The notes under the pieces were generated by a model. It did not search any database. It saw only the letters and a program-made list of their open reading frames with translations, and was not told the DNA's origin. Below are positions 54,281 through 64,000 of a DNA stretch of 64,000 nt, piece after piece. The stretch is from Achromobacter denitrificans NBRC 15125. Its GTDB lineage: Bacteria; Pseudomonadota; Gammaproteobacteria; Burkholderiales; Burkholderiaceae_B. How positions within the stretch are numbered: the first letter of the stretch is position 1; every line of letters starts with the position of its first letter. A program made the position numbers and the translations under genes. The stretch covers positions 1 to 64,000 of the forward strand of contig NZ_BCTQ01000018.1 in the NCBI RefSeq assembly GCF_001571365.1, in the 5' to 3' direction.

Positions 54281-55591
54281 ATGCAGCCTGTGGTTGAAAC
54301 CCTCTCCGGCCTGGAGCGCCGTGTTGATCTGGCCGTCTCGGTGGCCGACGTCGAAAAGGAAGTCCAGGCGCAATTGAAGCGCGTGGCTCGGACCGCCAAG
54401 GTCCCCGGCTTCCGTCCGGGCAAGGCGCCGCTCGCCATGCTCGAGCGCAGCCATGGTCCCAGCATCCGCTACGACGTGATCAATAGCCAAGTTGGCCGTG
54501 CTTTCGAGCAAGCCGTGGACGGCGCCAAGCTTCGCGTCGCCGGCGCCCCGAACCTCGAACCCAAGACCGAAGGCGTCACCGACGACACGCTGGCGTTCAC
54601 CGCCACGTTCGAGGTGTACCCCGAAGTCGCCGTGCCCGATCTGTCGGCCCTGGCCGTCACCCGCTACGACACCGCCGTCTCCGACGCCGAAGTCGACAAG
54701 ACCCTGGACGTCCTGCGCAAGCAGCGCGCCACGTTCGAAGCCCGCGAAGGCCGCGCCTGCGCCGACGGCGACCGCGTCACGCTGGACTTCGCCGGCACCA
54801 TCGACGGCGTGCCGTTCGAGGGTGGCAAGGCCGAAGATTTCGCGTTCGTGCTCGGCCAAGGCCGCATGCTGCCGGAATTCGAAGAAGCCGCCCGCGGCCT
54901 GAAGGCTGGCGAAACCAAGGTCTTCCCGCTCAAGTTCCCCGATGACTATCAGGGTAAGGAAGTCGCCGGCAAGACCGCCGAATTCACGATCACCGTGAAG
55001 GAAGTGGCCGAAGGCGTGCTGCCCGAACTGAACGGCGAATTCGCCAAGTCGCTCGGCCAGCCCGAAGGCGACGTCGAAAAGCTGAAGGCCGACATCCGCA
55101 GCAACATCGAACGCGAAGTCAAGGTGCGCTCGCAAGGCCGCACCAAGTCCAGCGTGATGGACGCCCTGGTCGAAGCCGGCAAGTTCGACGTGCCGAAGGC
55201 CCTGGTCGACAACGACGTGCAAGGCCGCGTGGCCGCCGCCCGCGAAGAGCTCAAGCAGCGCGGCATCCCCAACGCCGAGTCGGTGCCGATCCCCGCCGAA
55301 GCCTTCGCCACCGAGTCCGAGCGCCGCGTGCGCCTGGGCCTGCTGGTCTCGGAACTGGTCAAGCAAGCTCAGCTGCAAGCCAAGCCCGAGCAAGTGCGCG
55401 CCCGCATCGAAGAGTTCGCGCAGAACTACGAACAACCCGCCCAGGTTGTCAGCTATTACCTGGCCGACCGCCAGCGTCGTGCTGAAATCGAGGCGATCGT
55501 GCTGGAAGACAATGTCGTCGCGCACGTGCTGGACAAGGCCAAGGTCACCGAAGAGAAGGTGCCTTTCGATCAGTTGATGGGGATGGCGTAA
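54281..55591 (+). CDS. tig: Trigger factor (ribosome-associated chaperone, peptidyl-prolyl isomerase)
   Basis: 436 residues. The ribosome-binding tail loop is [13 protein letters not shown] (GFRxGK) near residue 45; the FKBP-type PPIase domain spans about 160-245 ([36 protein letters not shown]); the C-terminal chaperone domain follows. First gene of tig-clpP-clpX; a TAAAAT box at 54224-54229 may be its -10. Confidence 0.97.
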   Translation: MQPVVETLSGLERRVDLAVSVADVEKEVQAQLKRVARTAKVPGFRPGKAPLAMLERSHGPSIRYDVINSQVGRAFEQAVDGAKLRVAGAPNLEPKTEGVTDDTLAFTATFEVYPEVAVPDLSALAVTRYDTAVSDAEVDKTLDVLRKQRATFEAREGRACADGDRVTLDFAGTIDGVPFEGGKAEDFAFVLGQGRMLPEFEEAARGLKAGETKVFPLKFPDDYQGKEVAGKTAEFTITVKEVAEGVLPELNGEFAKSLGQPEGDVEKLKADIRSNIEREVKVRSQGRTKSSVMDALVEAGKFDVPKALVDNDVQGRVAAAREELKQRGIPNAESVPIPAEAFATESERRVRLGLLVSELVKQAQLQAKPEQVRARIEEFAQNYEQPAQVVSYYLADRQRRAEIEAIVLEDNVVAHVLDKAKVTEEKVPFDQLMGMA

Positions 55592-55595
55592 CACT

Positions 55596-56249
55596 ATGCA
55601 GAGATTCACCGATTTCTATGCGGCAATGAATGGCGGGTCGTCGGTGACCCCCACCGGCCTGGGCTACATTCCCATGGTGATCGAGCAGTCGGGGCGCGGC
55701 GAACGCGCCTACGACATCTATTCGCGTTTGCTCCGCGAGCGGCTCATTTTCCTGGTGGGTCCGGTCAACGACGCCACGGCCAACCTGGTCGTCGCGCAGT
55801 TGCTGTTCCTGGAATCGGAGAATCCTGACAAGGACATTTCCCTGTACATCAACTCGCCCGGCGGGTCGGTCTACGCGGGAATGGCCATCTATGACACCAT
55901 GCAGTTCGTCAAGCCGGACGTATCCACCCTGTGCACCGGCCTGGCGGCCAGCATGGGGGCGTTCCTGCTGGCGGCGGGCAAGAAGGGCAAGCGTTTCACG
56001 CTGCCCAACTCGCGCATCATGATCCACCAGCCTTCGGGCGGCGCCCAGGGGCAAGCCTCCGACATCCAGATCCAGGCCCGCGAAATCCTGGACCTCCGCG
56101 AACGCCTGAACCAGATCCTGGCCACGAATACCGGCCAGACGATGGAGCGCATCGGCGTAGACACGGAACGTGACAACTTCATGTCGGCCGAAGATGCGGT
56201 ATCGTATGGACTGGTGGACAAGGTGATGAGCTCCCGCTCGGAAGGTTGA
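55596..56249 (+). CDS. clpP: ClpP serine protease subunit
   Basis: 217 residues. Catalytic Ser in [14 protein letters not shown] (S near 122), His in [15 protein letters not shown] (near 147), Asp in the [13 protein letters not shown] region (near 197). Forms the 14-mer protease chamber used with ClpX and ClpA. 4-bp gap to tig. Confidence 0.97.
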   Translation: MQRFTDFYAAMNGGSSVTPTGLGYIPMVIEQSGRGERAYDIYSRLLRERLIFLVGPVNDATANLVVAQLLFLESENPDKDISLYINSPGGSVYAGMAIYDTMQFVKPDVSTLCTGLAASMGAFLLAAGKKGKRFTLPNSRIMIHQPSGGAQGQASDIQIQAREILDLRERLNQILATNTGQTMERIGVDTERDNFMSAEDAVSYGLVDKVMSSRSEG

Positions 56250-56349
56250 CTTCCCGGTTGACCCGAACCCGCTGCCATCATGTTTGAGTAAGCGCATGCG
56301 CTAGGTCTTTCCCGGCCTGGCGCATCTTTACCTGAGATACGAAACAAAT

Positions 56350-57648
56350 ATGCCTGAAAAAAAGGGATCGGCAGACGCAAAAGTGCTGCATTGCTCGTTT
56401 TGCAATAAAAGCCAGCACGAAGTCCGCAAGCTGATCGCGGGTCCGTCGGTATTCATCTGCGATGAATGCATAGATCTGTGCAACGACATCATCCGCGAGG
56501 AGGCGCAAGCCACCGCGCGCGCGGCGATTCGTTCCGAACTGCCCACTCCGGCTGAAATCAAGACCTTCCTCGACCAGTACGTCATCGGGCAGAACTCGCC
56601 CAAGCGCATGCTGGCGGTGGCGGTCTACAACCACTACAAGCGCATCCGCCACGGCGAGATCAAGGGCGACGAAGTCGAGCTGTCCAAGAGCAACATCATG
56701 CTGATCGGCCCCACCGGGTCGGGCAAGACGCTCCTGGCCCAGACGCTGGCGCGCATGCTGAACGTGCCCTTCGTCATGGCCGACGCCACCACGCTGACCG
56801 AAGCCGGCTACGTGGGCGAAGACGTCGAAAACATCATCCAGAAGTTGCTGCAGAACTGCAACTACGAGGTGGAGAAGGCGCAGCGCGCCATCATCTACAT
56901 CGATGAAATCGACAAGATTTCCCGCAAGTCCGACAACCCGTCCATCACCCGCGACGTGTCGGGCGAGGGCGTGCAGCAGGCCTTGCTCAAGCTGATCGAA
57001 GGCACGGTCGCTTCGGTGCCGCCGCAGGGTGGCCGCAAGCATCCCAACCAGGACTTCGTCCAGGTCGACACGACCAACATCCTGTTCATCGTCGGCGGCG
57101 CCTTCGACGGGCTGGAAAAAGTCATCCGCGACCGCACCGAGAAATCGGGCATCGGCTTCTCCGCCTCCGTGCGCGCCAAGTCCGAGCGCGGCGTGGGCGA
57201 GCTGTTCTCGGAAGTCGAGCCGGAAGACCTGATCAAGTTCGGCCTGATCCCGGAACTGGTCGGCCGCCTGCCGGTGGTCGCCACCCTGGACGAGCTGGAC
57301 GAGGCCGCCCTGGTGCAGATCCTCACCGAGCCCAAGAACGCCCTGCTCAAGCAATTCCAGAAGCTGTTCGCGATGGAAGGCGCCGAGCTGGACGTGCGGC
57401 CCGCCGCGCTGAAGGCGATCGCCCGCAAGGCGCTCCGGCGCAAGACGGGCGCCCGCGGCCTGCGTTCGATCATCGAACAGGCCCTGCTCGACACCATGTA
57501 CGACCTGCCCTCCCAGGGCAACGTCAAGCGTGTGGTGCTGGACGAAGGCGCGATCGAAGGCGAGGGCAAGCCCTTGCTGATCTACGCCGACGAGGCCGCC
57601 GCTTCGGAGAAGCCGGAGCGGGGGGAAGTCCGGGACGCCGCAGCCTGA
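56350..57648 (+). CDS. clpX: ClpX AAA+ unfoldase
   Basis: 432 residues. N-terminal Cys4 zinc finger CSFC ... CDECIDLC (residues 16-42), Walker A GPTGSGKT (near 123), Walker [11 protein letters not shown], and arginine-finger/sensor 2 region at the end. Feeds substrates to ClpP. 100 bp after clpP. Confidence 0.97.
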   Translation: MPEKKGSADAKVLHCSFCNKSQHEVRKLIAGPSVFICDECIDLCNDIIREEAQATARAAIRSELPTPAEIKTFLDQYVIGQNSPKRMLAVAVYNHYKRIRHGEIKGDEVELSKSNIMLIGPTGSGKTLLAQTLARMLNVPFVMADATTLTEAGYVGEDVENIIQKLLQNCNYEVEKAQRAIIYIDEIDKISRKSDNPSITRDVSGEGVQQALLKLIEGTVASVPPQGGRKHPNQDFVQVDTTNILFIVGGAFDGLEKVIRDRTEKSGIGFSASVRAKSERGVGELFSEVEPEDLIKFGLIPELVGRLPVVATLDELDEAALVQILTEPKNALLKQFQKLFAMEGAELDVRPAALKAIARKALRRKTGARGLRSIIEQALLDTMYDLPSQGNVKRVVLDEGAIEGEGKPLLIYADEAAASEKPERGEVRDAAA

Positions 57649-57661
57649 TATTTCAAAAAAG

Positions 57662-57685
57662 CCCGTTCCCGTAACGGGTTTTTTT
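57662..57685 (+). terminator. Rho-independent terminator after clpX
   Basis: 6-bp stem CCCGTT/AACGGG (57662-57667 with 57673-57678), then a T-run. Separates clpX from lon. Confidence 0.88.
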
Positions 57686-57798
57686 GCCTCAGGGCCCTTC
57701 CTGGGTGGAAACACGCTTTTCTCGCGCTCTCGACCCTTGCATACTGAAGGTGCCGCCCGGGGTTTTTTTTAGCCTTTGGGCTATCGAGGCGCCGAGAT

Positions 57799-57827
57799 CT
57801 TGAATTTTCGGCTATTGTTCCCATAAC
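57799..57827 (+). promoter_or_regulatory. Heat-shock (sigma-32 type) promoter of lon
   Basis: CTTGAAT at 57799-57805, a 14-bp spacer and CCCATAAC at 57820-57827, close to the CTTGAAA-N13/14-CCCCATNT consensus. Transcription starts about 75 bp before the lon ATG. Confidence 0.72.
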
Positions 57828-57906
57828 AGACGTAACTGACGTGGCTGGTCCGGGTATACCCGGGCCACCTGTCCCCGATACGCCGAGTCATACCGAGGAA
57901 CCTCCT

Positions 57907-60357
<2,451 letters not shown>

Positions 60358-60418
60358 CAGGCCAGGCCGGGCGTCTCCGAATAGAGCGCCCGGTGGCCGG
60401 CAGCCTTCTCGGCTGCAC

Positions 60419-60449
60419 AAAAAAACCGCCAGCGATTGGCGGTTTTTTT
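60419..60449. terminator. Bidirectional terminator between lon and lexA
   Basis: ACCGCCA/TGGCGGT stem (60425-60431 with 60437-60443), A-run before and T-run after, so it can stop both convergent genes. Confidence 0.9.
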
Positions 60450-60500
60450 CGTTTGGGGGCAAATGCCGGGGCAGGCCCCGGCTAGCGCGGCAGCGCCGCG

Positions 60501-61151
60501 TCAGTGCAGCGCGTGGGTGCGGATCAGGCCGACGGCGATGCCTTCCAGCGCGAAGTCCTGGTCGGCGCCGACCACGATGGTCTGGAAATCAGGGTTTTCG
60601 GGCAGCAGCTCGATGTGGCCGTTCTGGCGCTGCAGGCGCTTGACGGTGACGTCGTCGCCCAGGCGGGCCACCACGATCTGGCCGTTGCGCGCTTCGGAGG
60701 CCTTCTTCACGGCCAGCAGGTCGCCTTCCAGGATGCCGGCATCGCGCATGCTCATGCCGCGCACCTTCAGCAGGTAATCGGGCGCCTGGGCGAAGAGGTT
60801 GGGGTCCACGCCGACTTCGCGTTCGACGTGCTCGGCGGCCAGGATGGGGCTGCCGGCGGCCACCCGGCCCACCAGCGGCAGCAGCAGCTGCGCCAGGGCG
60901 GGCAGCGGCAGCGAGGCCTGCGTGGGCGCCGGGGCGGCGTCCTTCAGGCGGATGCCGCGGGAGGCGCCGGCCGTGAGCTCGATGGCGCCCTTGCGGGCCA
61001 GGGCCTTGAGGTGATCTTCCGCCGCGTTGGGCGACCGGAACCCCAGGGCCTGCGCGATCTCGGCGCGAGTGGGCGGAAACCCGGTGCGCGCGACGGTCTG
61101 CCTGATGAGATCCAGGATTTGTTGTTGGCGATCGGTGAGTTTGCTGGCCAT
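60501..61151 (-). CDS. lexA: LexA repressor (SOS regulator)
   Basis: 216 residues. Winged helix at the N-terminus ([44 protein letters not shown]). The Ala-Gly cleavage site is in GRVAAGSPI near residue 95; the catalytic Ser is in [11 protein letters not shown] and Lys in [19 protein letters not shown]. RecA-stimulated self-cleavage releases the SOS regulon. Confidence 0.97.
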   Translation of the reverse strand: MASKLTDRQQQILDLIRQTVARTGFPPTRAEIAQALGFRSPNAAEDHLKALARKGAIELTAGASRGIRLKDAAPAPTQASLPLPALAQLLLPLVGRVAAGSPILAAEHVEREVGVDPNLFAQAPDYLLKVRGMSMRDAGILEGDLLAVKKASEARNGQIVVARLGDDVTVKRLQRQNGHIELLPENPDFQTIVVGADQDFALEGIAVGLIRTHALH

Positions 61152-61174
61152 GGCGATGATCCGGTGCTAACGGA

Positions 61175-61190
61175 CTGTACATATATCCAG
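61175..61190 (-). promoter_or_regulatory. LexA/SOS box of lexA
   Basis: On the minus strand CTGGATATATGTACAG, close to CTG-TN8A-CAG consensus. It lies 24-39 bp upstream of the lexA ATG, giving autoregulation. Confidence 0.82.
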
Positions 61191-61373
61191 CGCCATTCTG
61201 GGGGACGCAGCGCAAAAAAGCAAGCTTGCGGGGCCAGCCGCGTCGAGGTGGAGGTAACGGCGGCCGGCCGGCGCGCTTCAGGCGGGGCGCGCCCCGCGCC
61301 GGCGGCCAAGCGTGGCCGCCGGACGGCCGTGCCGTTGCGGCGTCATGGCGCGGCCCGGGCGATGCGCCGCGCG

Positions 61374-62339
61374 TTATTCCGGCTTGATGCCGGCCGTCTC
61401 GATGACGCCGCGCCACTTGCGGGTCTCGGATTCGATGTAGTCTTGCAATTCCTCCGGACGGGTGGCCTTGATCGTGATGGCCTTGTCTTCGAGCTTGCGG
61501 ACGATGTCGGGCTGGGCCAGCGTTTTCAGCAGGGCGGAGCTCAGCACCGACAGCCGGTCGGCCGGAATGCCGGCCGGGCCCATTACGCTGACCCAGGCGT
61601 CCACGCTCATGTTCTTCACGCCCAGTTCCTCGGCGGTGGGCACGTCGGGCAGTTCCTTGATGCGCGTCGTGCTGGTGATGGCCAGCGCCCGCACCTTGCC
61701 CGCTTGCACCAGGCTCAGGGCGGCGGGCAGGTTGTCGAACCCGAGGTCGACGTGGCTGCCCATCAGCGCGGTCAACGCCGGGCCGCTGCCCGAGAAGGGG
61801 ATGTGCTGCATTTTCGAGCCGGTCAGGATCTTGAAGTACTCGCCGGTCATGTGCGGCGACGTGCCGGCCCCGGGGCTGGAGTAGGACAGCTGCCGTTGTT
61901 TCGCGTCGGCGATCAGCGCGCCCAGGTCGCGGTATTTCGAATCGGCGTTGACCAGCACCAGATTGGTGTAGAAGCCGACCTCGCCGATCATGGTGAAGCC
62001 CTTGATCGGGTCGAAATTCAGTTCCTTGCGCAGCAAGGGGTTGATCACGTTGGTGGCGACGGTGCCCAGGAAGATGGTGTAGCCGTCCGGCTTGGCGTGC
62101 GCGACGGTCGAGGCGCCGATGGTGCCGCCCGCGCCCGCCTTGTTCTCGACCACCACGGGCTGGCCCAGTTCGCGCGAGAGGCCCTCGGCCAGGACGCGCG
62201 CGACGATGTCGGTCGAGCCGCCCGGCGGAAACCCGACCACGAAGCGAAGGGGCTGGTCCGGAAAGGCCGCGGCGGCGGAGCCGCCCAGCGTGATGGCCAG
62301 CGCGCCGGCCGTGGCGGCAATCCAGGTCTTGAATTTCAT
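61374..62339 (-). CDS. Bug-family tripartite tricarboxylate transporter substrate-binding protein
   Basis: 321 residues. Signal peptide MKFKTWIAATAGALAITLGG..AAAA about residues 1-25. FPDQPLRFVVGFPPGGSTDIVAR, ENKAGAGGTIGASTVAHAKPDGYTIFLG and SYSSPGAGTSPHMTGEYFKI are Bug marks. Binds a carboxylate in the periplasm. Bordetella has a large expansion of this family. It overlaps the CoA ligase stop by 4 bp, suggesting one operon. Confidence 0.93.
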   Translation of the reverse strand: MKFKTWIAATAGALAITLGGSAAAAFPDQPLRFVVGFPPGGSTDIVARVLAEGLSRELGQPVVVENKAGAGGTIGASTVAHAKPDGYTIFLGTVATNVINPLLRKELNFDPIKGFTMIGEVGFYTNLVLVNADSKYRDLGALIADAKQRQLSYSSPGAGTSPHMTGEYFKILTGSKMQHIPFSGSGPALTALMGSHVDLGFDNLPAALSLVQAGKVRALAITSTTRIKELPDVPTAEELGVKNMSVDAWVSVMGPAGIPADRLSVLSSALLKTLAQPDIVRKLEDKAITIKATRPEELQDYIESETRKWRGVIETAGIKPE

Positions 62340-63865
62340 GATCGATGTTCCTCCTGCTGGCTCGCGTCGCGCAAGTCGTCGATGATTCGCCGCTTGTCGA
62401 GTTTGCCTAGTGTGTTTTTTGGAAAAGACTGCACGATGTGGATGGTTTTGGGCGTCCGCACGGACCCCAACTGCTGCTTGCCGTAATCGATCAGCGCCTG
62501 GGCGCCGACCGAGTCCGGCCGAACTGGAACGACCGCCATTTCGACGCGTTCGCCCCAGTAGTCGTCGGCGACGCCGAACACCACGCATTCGGCGATGTCC
62601 GGGTGTCGCGCATACGCGTTCTCGACGTCGGAGGGATAGACATTGAAGCCGCCGGTAATGATGACGTCCTTGGAGCGGCCTTTGATGAACAGGAACCCGC
62701 GCTCGTCGATGAAGCCGATGTCTCCGGTGTGGAACCAGCCGTCTTTCAGGACGGCCGCGGTCTGCTCGGGCATGTTCAGGTAGCCCGACATCAGCAGGTC
62801 GCCGCCGGCGACGATTTCGCCCAGGGTGTTCGGGCTGGCGGTCGGACGGCCGTCTTCGCCGACGACCGCGACCCGCGTCAGGGGGCCGACGCGGCCCGCG
62901 CTGCCGCGATTTTCCGGTTGGGAGCCGGTGGCGCCGTCCATCCCCGCGATGATGACCGGCGCTTCCGTCAGGCCATAGGTCACGCCCAGCACGGGGCCAA
63001 ACGCGTCTATCGCCTGCGACAGCAGCGGGGCAGGGCACGGCGCGCCGCCATACAGCAGATTGCGCAGCGCCGGCAGAGAACGGGGCGCGGCGCGCTGCGC
63101 CTGCACCAGCCGCTGGAGCAGCGTGGGAGGCACCCAGGTGGACGTCACCGCGTAGGTGTCCAGCAGGGCATGCAGTTGCTCGGCCGTGGCCTTTCCGGCG
63201 ATCACCAGGCAGCCGCCGGCATGCAATACCGGCAGCACGAACGTGCCCGCGCCGTGCGTCATCGGCGGCGCCAGAAGGAAGCGTTCCTTGCTGTCGAAGC
63301 CATAGGCCATGGCCAGGGACGCCACCATGGTGTTGATACAGCGCAGCGACTGCAATACCGCCTTGGGCACGCCCGACGATCCGCCCGTGAACTTGATGGC
63401 GGTCGTCTCGCCCGGATCCGGGTTGCCGCGCGAGGGCGACTGGCCCGCGTATTCACGCGCCAGCGCGTCGGTCTGGAACTCGCGGCTTTCGTCGTTGCAG
63501 ATGCGCAGGCCCTGGTAGGACACCAGCAGCGCTTCGTATGCCGCGTCGTGCAACACGATATCGGGCGCGGCCGTCGCCAGCTGGCGGGCGATGTCCTGTT
63601 CAACCACGGTCGGCGTCAGCGGCACCAGCACGCCGCCGCAGGCATAGGTGGCCAGGATGCCCAGCAGCATGGCGTGCGAATTGCCGGCCAGCGTGGCGAT
63701 CACCGGACGAGGCTTGCCCGACAGGCGCTGCAGCGCCGCGGCCAGCGCCAGCGCCTGGCCGCGCAACGCTTCGTAGGTGTGGGCGAATCCGCTGGCCGCG
63801 TCGATTGCCGCGATGCGATCCGGGTACCGCATGGCGGCATGCAGGAAGAAATCGATGGGCTGCAT
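62336..63865 (-). CDS. AMP-dependent acyl-CoA ligase (AMP-binding enzyme)
   Basis: 509 residues. AMP-binding motif IKFTGGSSGVPKAV near residue 160 (a GSSG-type P-loop), YGLTEAPVI, GDIGFIDERGFLFIKGRSKDVIITGG (A8 hinge) and catalytic Lys in PKNTLGKLDKR. Activates a carboxylic acid to acyl-CoA; substrate unknown. Next to a Bug protein and a thiolase, a catabolic role for an imported acid is plausible. ATG 63865. Confidence 0.9.
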   Translation of the reverse strand: MQPIDFFLHAAMRYPDRIAAIDAASGFAHTYEALRGQALALAAALQRLSGKPRPVIATLAGNSHAMLLGILATYACGGVLVPLTPTVVEQDIARQLATAAPDIVLHDAAYEALLVSYQGLRICNDESREFQTDALAREYAGQSPSRGNPDPGETTAIKFTGGSSGVPKAVLQSLRCINTMVASLAMAYGFDSKERFLLAPPMTHGAGTFVLPVLHAGGCLVIAGKATAEQLHALLDTYAVTSTWVPPTLLQRLVQAQRAAPRSLPALRNLLYGGAPCPAPLLSQAIDAFGPVLGVTYGLTEAPVIIAGMDGATGSQPENRGSAGRVGPLTRVAVVGEDGRPTASPNTLGEIVAGGDLLMSGYLNMPEQTAAVLKDGWFHTGDIGFIDERGFLFIKGRSKDVIITGGFNVYPSDVENAYARHPDIAECVVFGVADDYWGERVEMAVVPVRPDSVGAQALIDYGKQQLGSVRTPKTIHIVQSFPKNTLGKLDKRRIIDDLRDASQQEEHRS

Positions 63866-63866
63866 G

Positions 63867-64000
63867 CTAGAGCCTGTTGCTGAGCACCGTGACCACGGCC
63901 GCGGCGTCCTCGTAGTGCAGGAAGCCGCCGCCGTTTTCGGCCACCGCGGTGCGGGCGCCCTGGACCTGGCGCGCGCCGGCTTCATGGCGCAGTTGCGTAA
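63867..64000 (-). CDS. Thiolase-like protein, C-terminal part (cut by window)
   Basis: 44 residues before the stop at 63867 are visible. They read LRHEAGARQVQGARTAVAENGGGFLH, then AAAVVTVL near the end, matching the C-terminus of thiolase/SCP2-type acetyl-CoA acyltransferases (QVxGAR.. NGGG). The stop is just before the CoA ligase start, so all three form one minus-strand operon. The rest is outside the window. Confidence 0.7.
   Translation of the reverse strand, partial: TQLRHEAGARQVQGARTAVAENGGGFLHYEDAAAVVTVLSNRL

Overview
The window is a GC-rich stretch of chromosome from a betaproteobacterium of the Alcaligenaceae, most likely Bordetella or a close relative such as Achromobacter. The evidence is the blocks ribF-ileS-lspA-coaBC and tig-clpP-clpX-lon, a dapC-dapD-dapE cluster like the locus described for Bordetella pertussis, a Bug-family solute-binding protein and a small autotransporter-type barrel. 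The genus call is an inference from gene content; no database was searched.

Layout. (1) 1-9.7 kb: coaBC (cut by the window edge), lspA, ileS, a FitB/VapC-Phd type toxin-antitoxin pair lodged between ileS and ribF, then purN and an rsmB-like rRNA methyltransferase with an Arg/Gly-rich tandem-repeat extension. (2) 9.7-20.6 kb: an exported protein, a fatty-acid desaturase, a UvrD-type helicase, a chorismate mutase, an ABC-F ATPase, prmB, the lysine/DAP genes dapE-dapD-dapC and a tRNA-Leu(UAG). (3) 20.6-27.2 kb: an accessory stretch with a degenerate LytM-like exported protein, a protein with a C-terminal lipoyl-like domain, an AraC regulator divergent from a cytochrome P450, and several small unrecognised genes. 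(4) 27.7-34.7 kb: a tightly coupled five-gene operon (MFS carrier, FGGY kinase, GlpD-like dehydrogenase, alkyl-DHAP-synthase-like flavoprotein, GlpP-type antiterminator). It is preceded by a strong promoter and a perfect leader hairpin, so it may be an antitermination-controlled glycerol or polyol phosphate system. (5) 34.8-49.4 kb: aqpZ, mgtC-like, cytochrome b561, kdsA, a solitary pqiB, transporters with a TetR regulator, a LysR / D-serine-dehydratase-like / RidA cluster, and the small autotransporter. (6) 49.4-64 kb: two cold-shock genes with related leaders, a UPF0114 protein, an M48 protease, tig-clpP-clpX-lon with a heat-shock type promoter before lon, lexA with its SOS box, and a Bug protein, CoA ligase and thiolase (cut by the edge).

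How it works together. Most of the window is conserved housekeeping: coenzyme A, flavin and purine synthesis, lipoprotein maturation, DAP/lysine, Kdo, proteostasis and SOS control. The less ordinary parts are the GlpP operon with its leader hairpin, the 20.6-27.2 kb accessory stretch, the repeat-bearing RsmB, and the D-amino-acid/RidA cluster with a near-textbook LysR box. Coordinates of starts were chosen by ribosome-binding site, family length and spacing; all functional calls rest on motif reading only.
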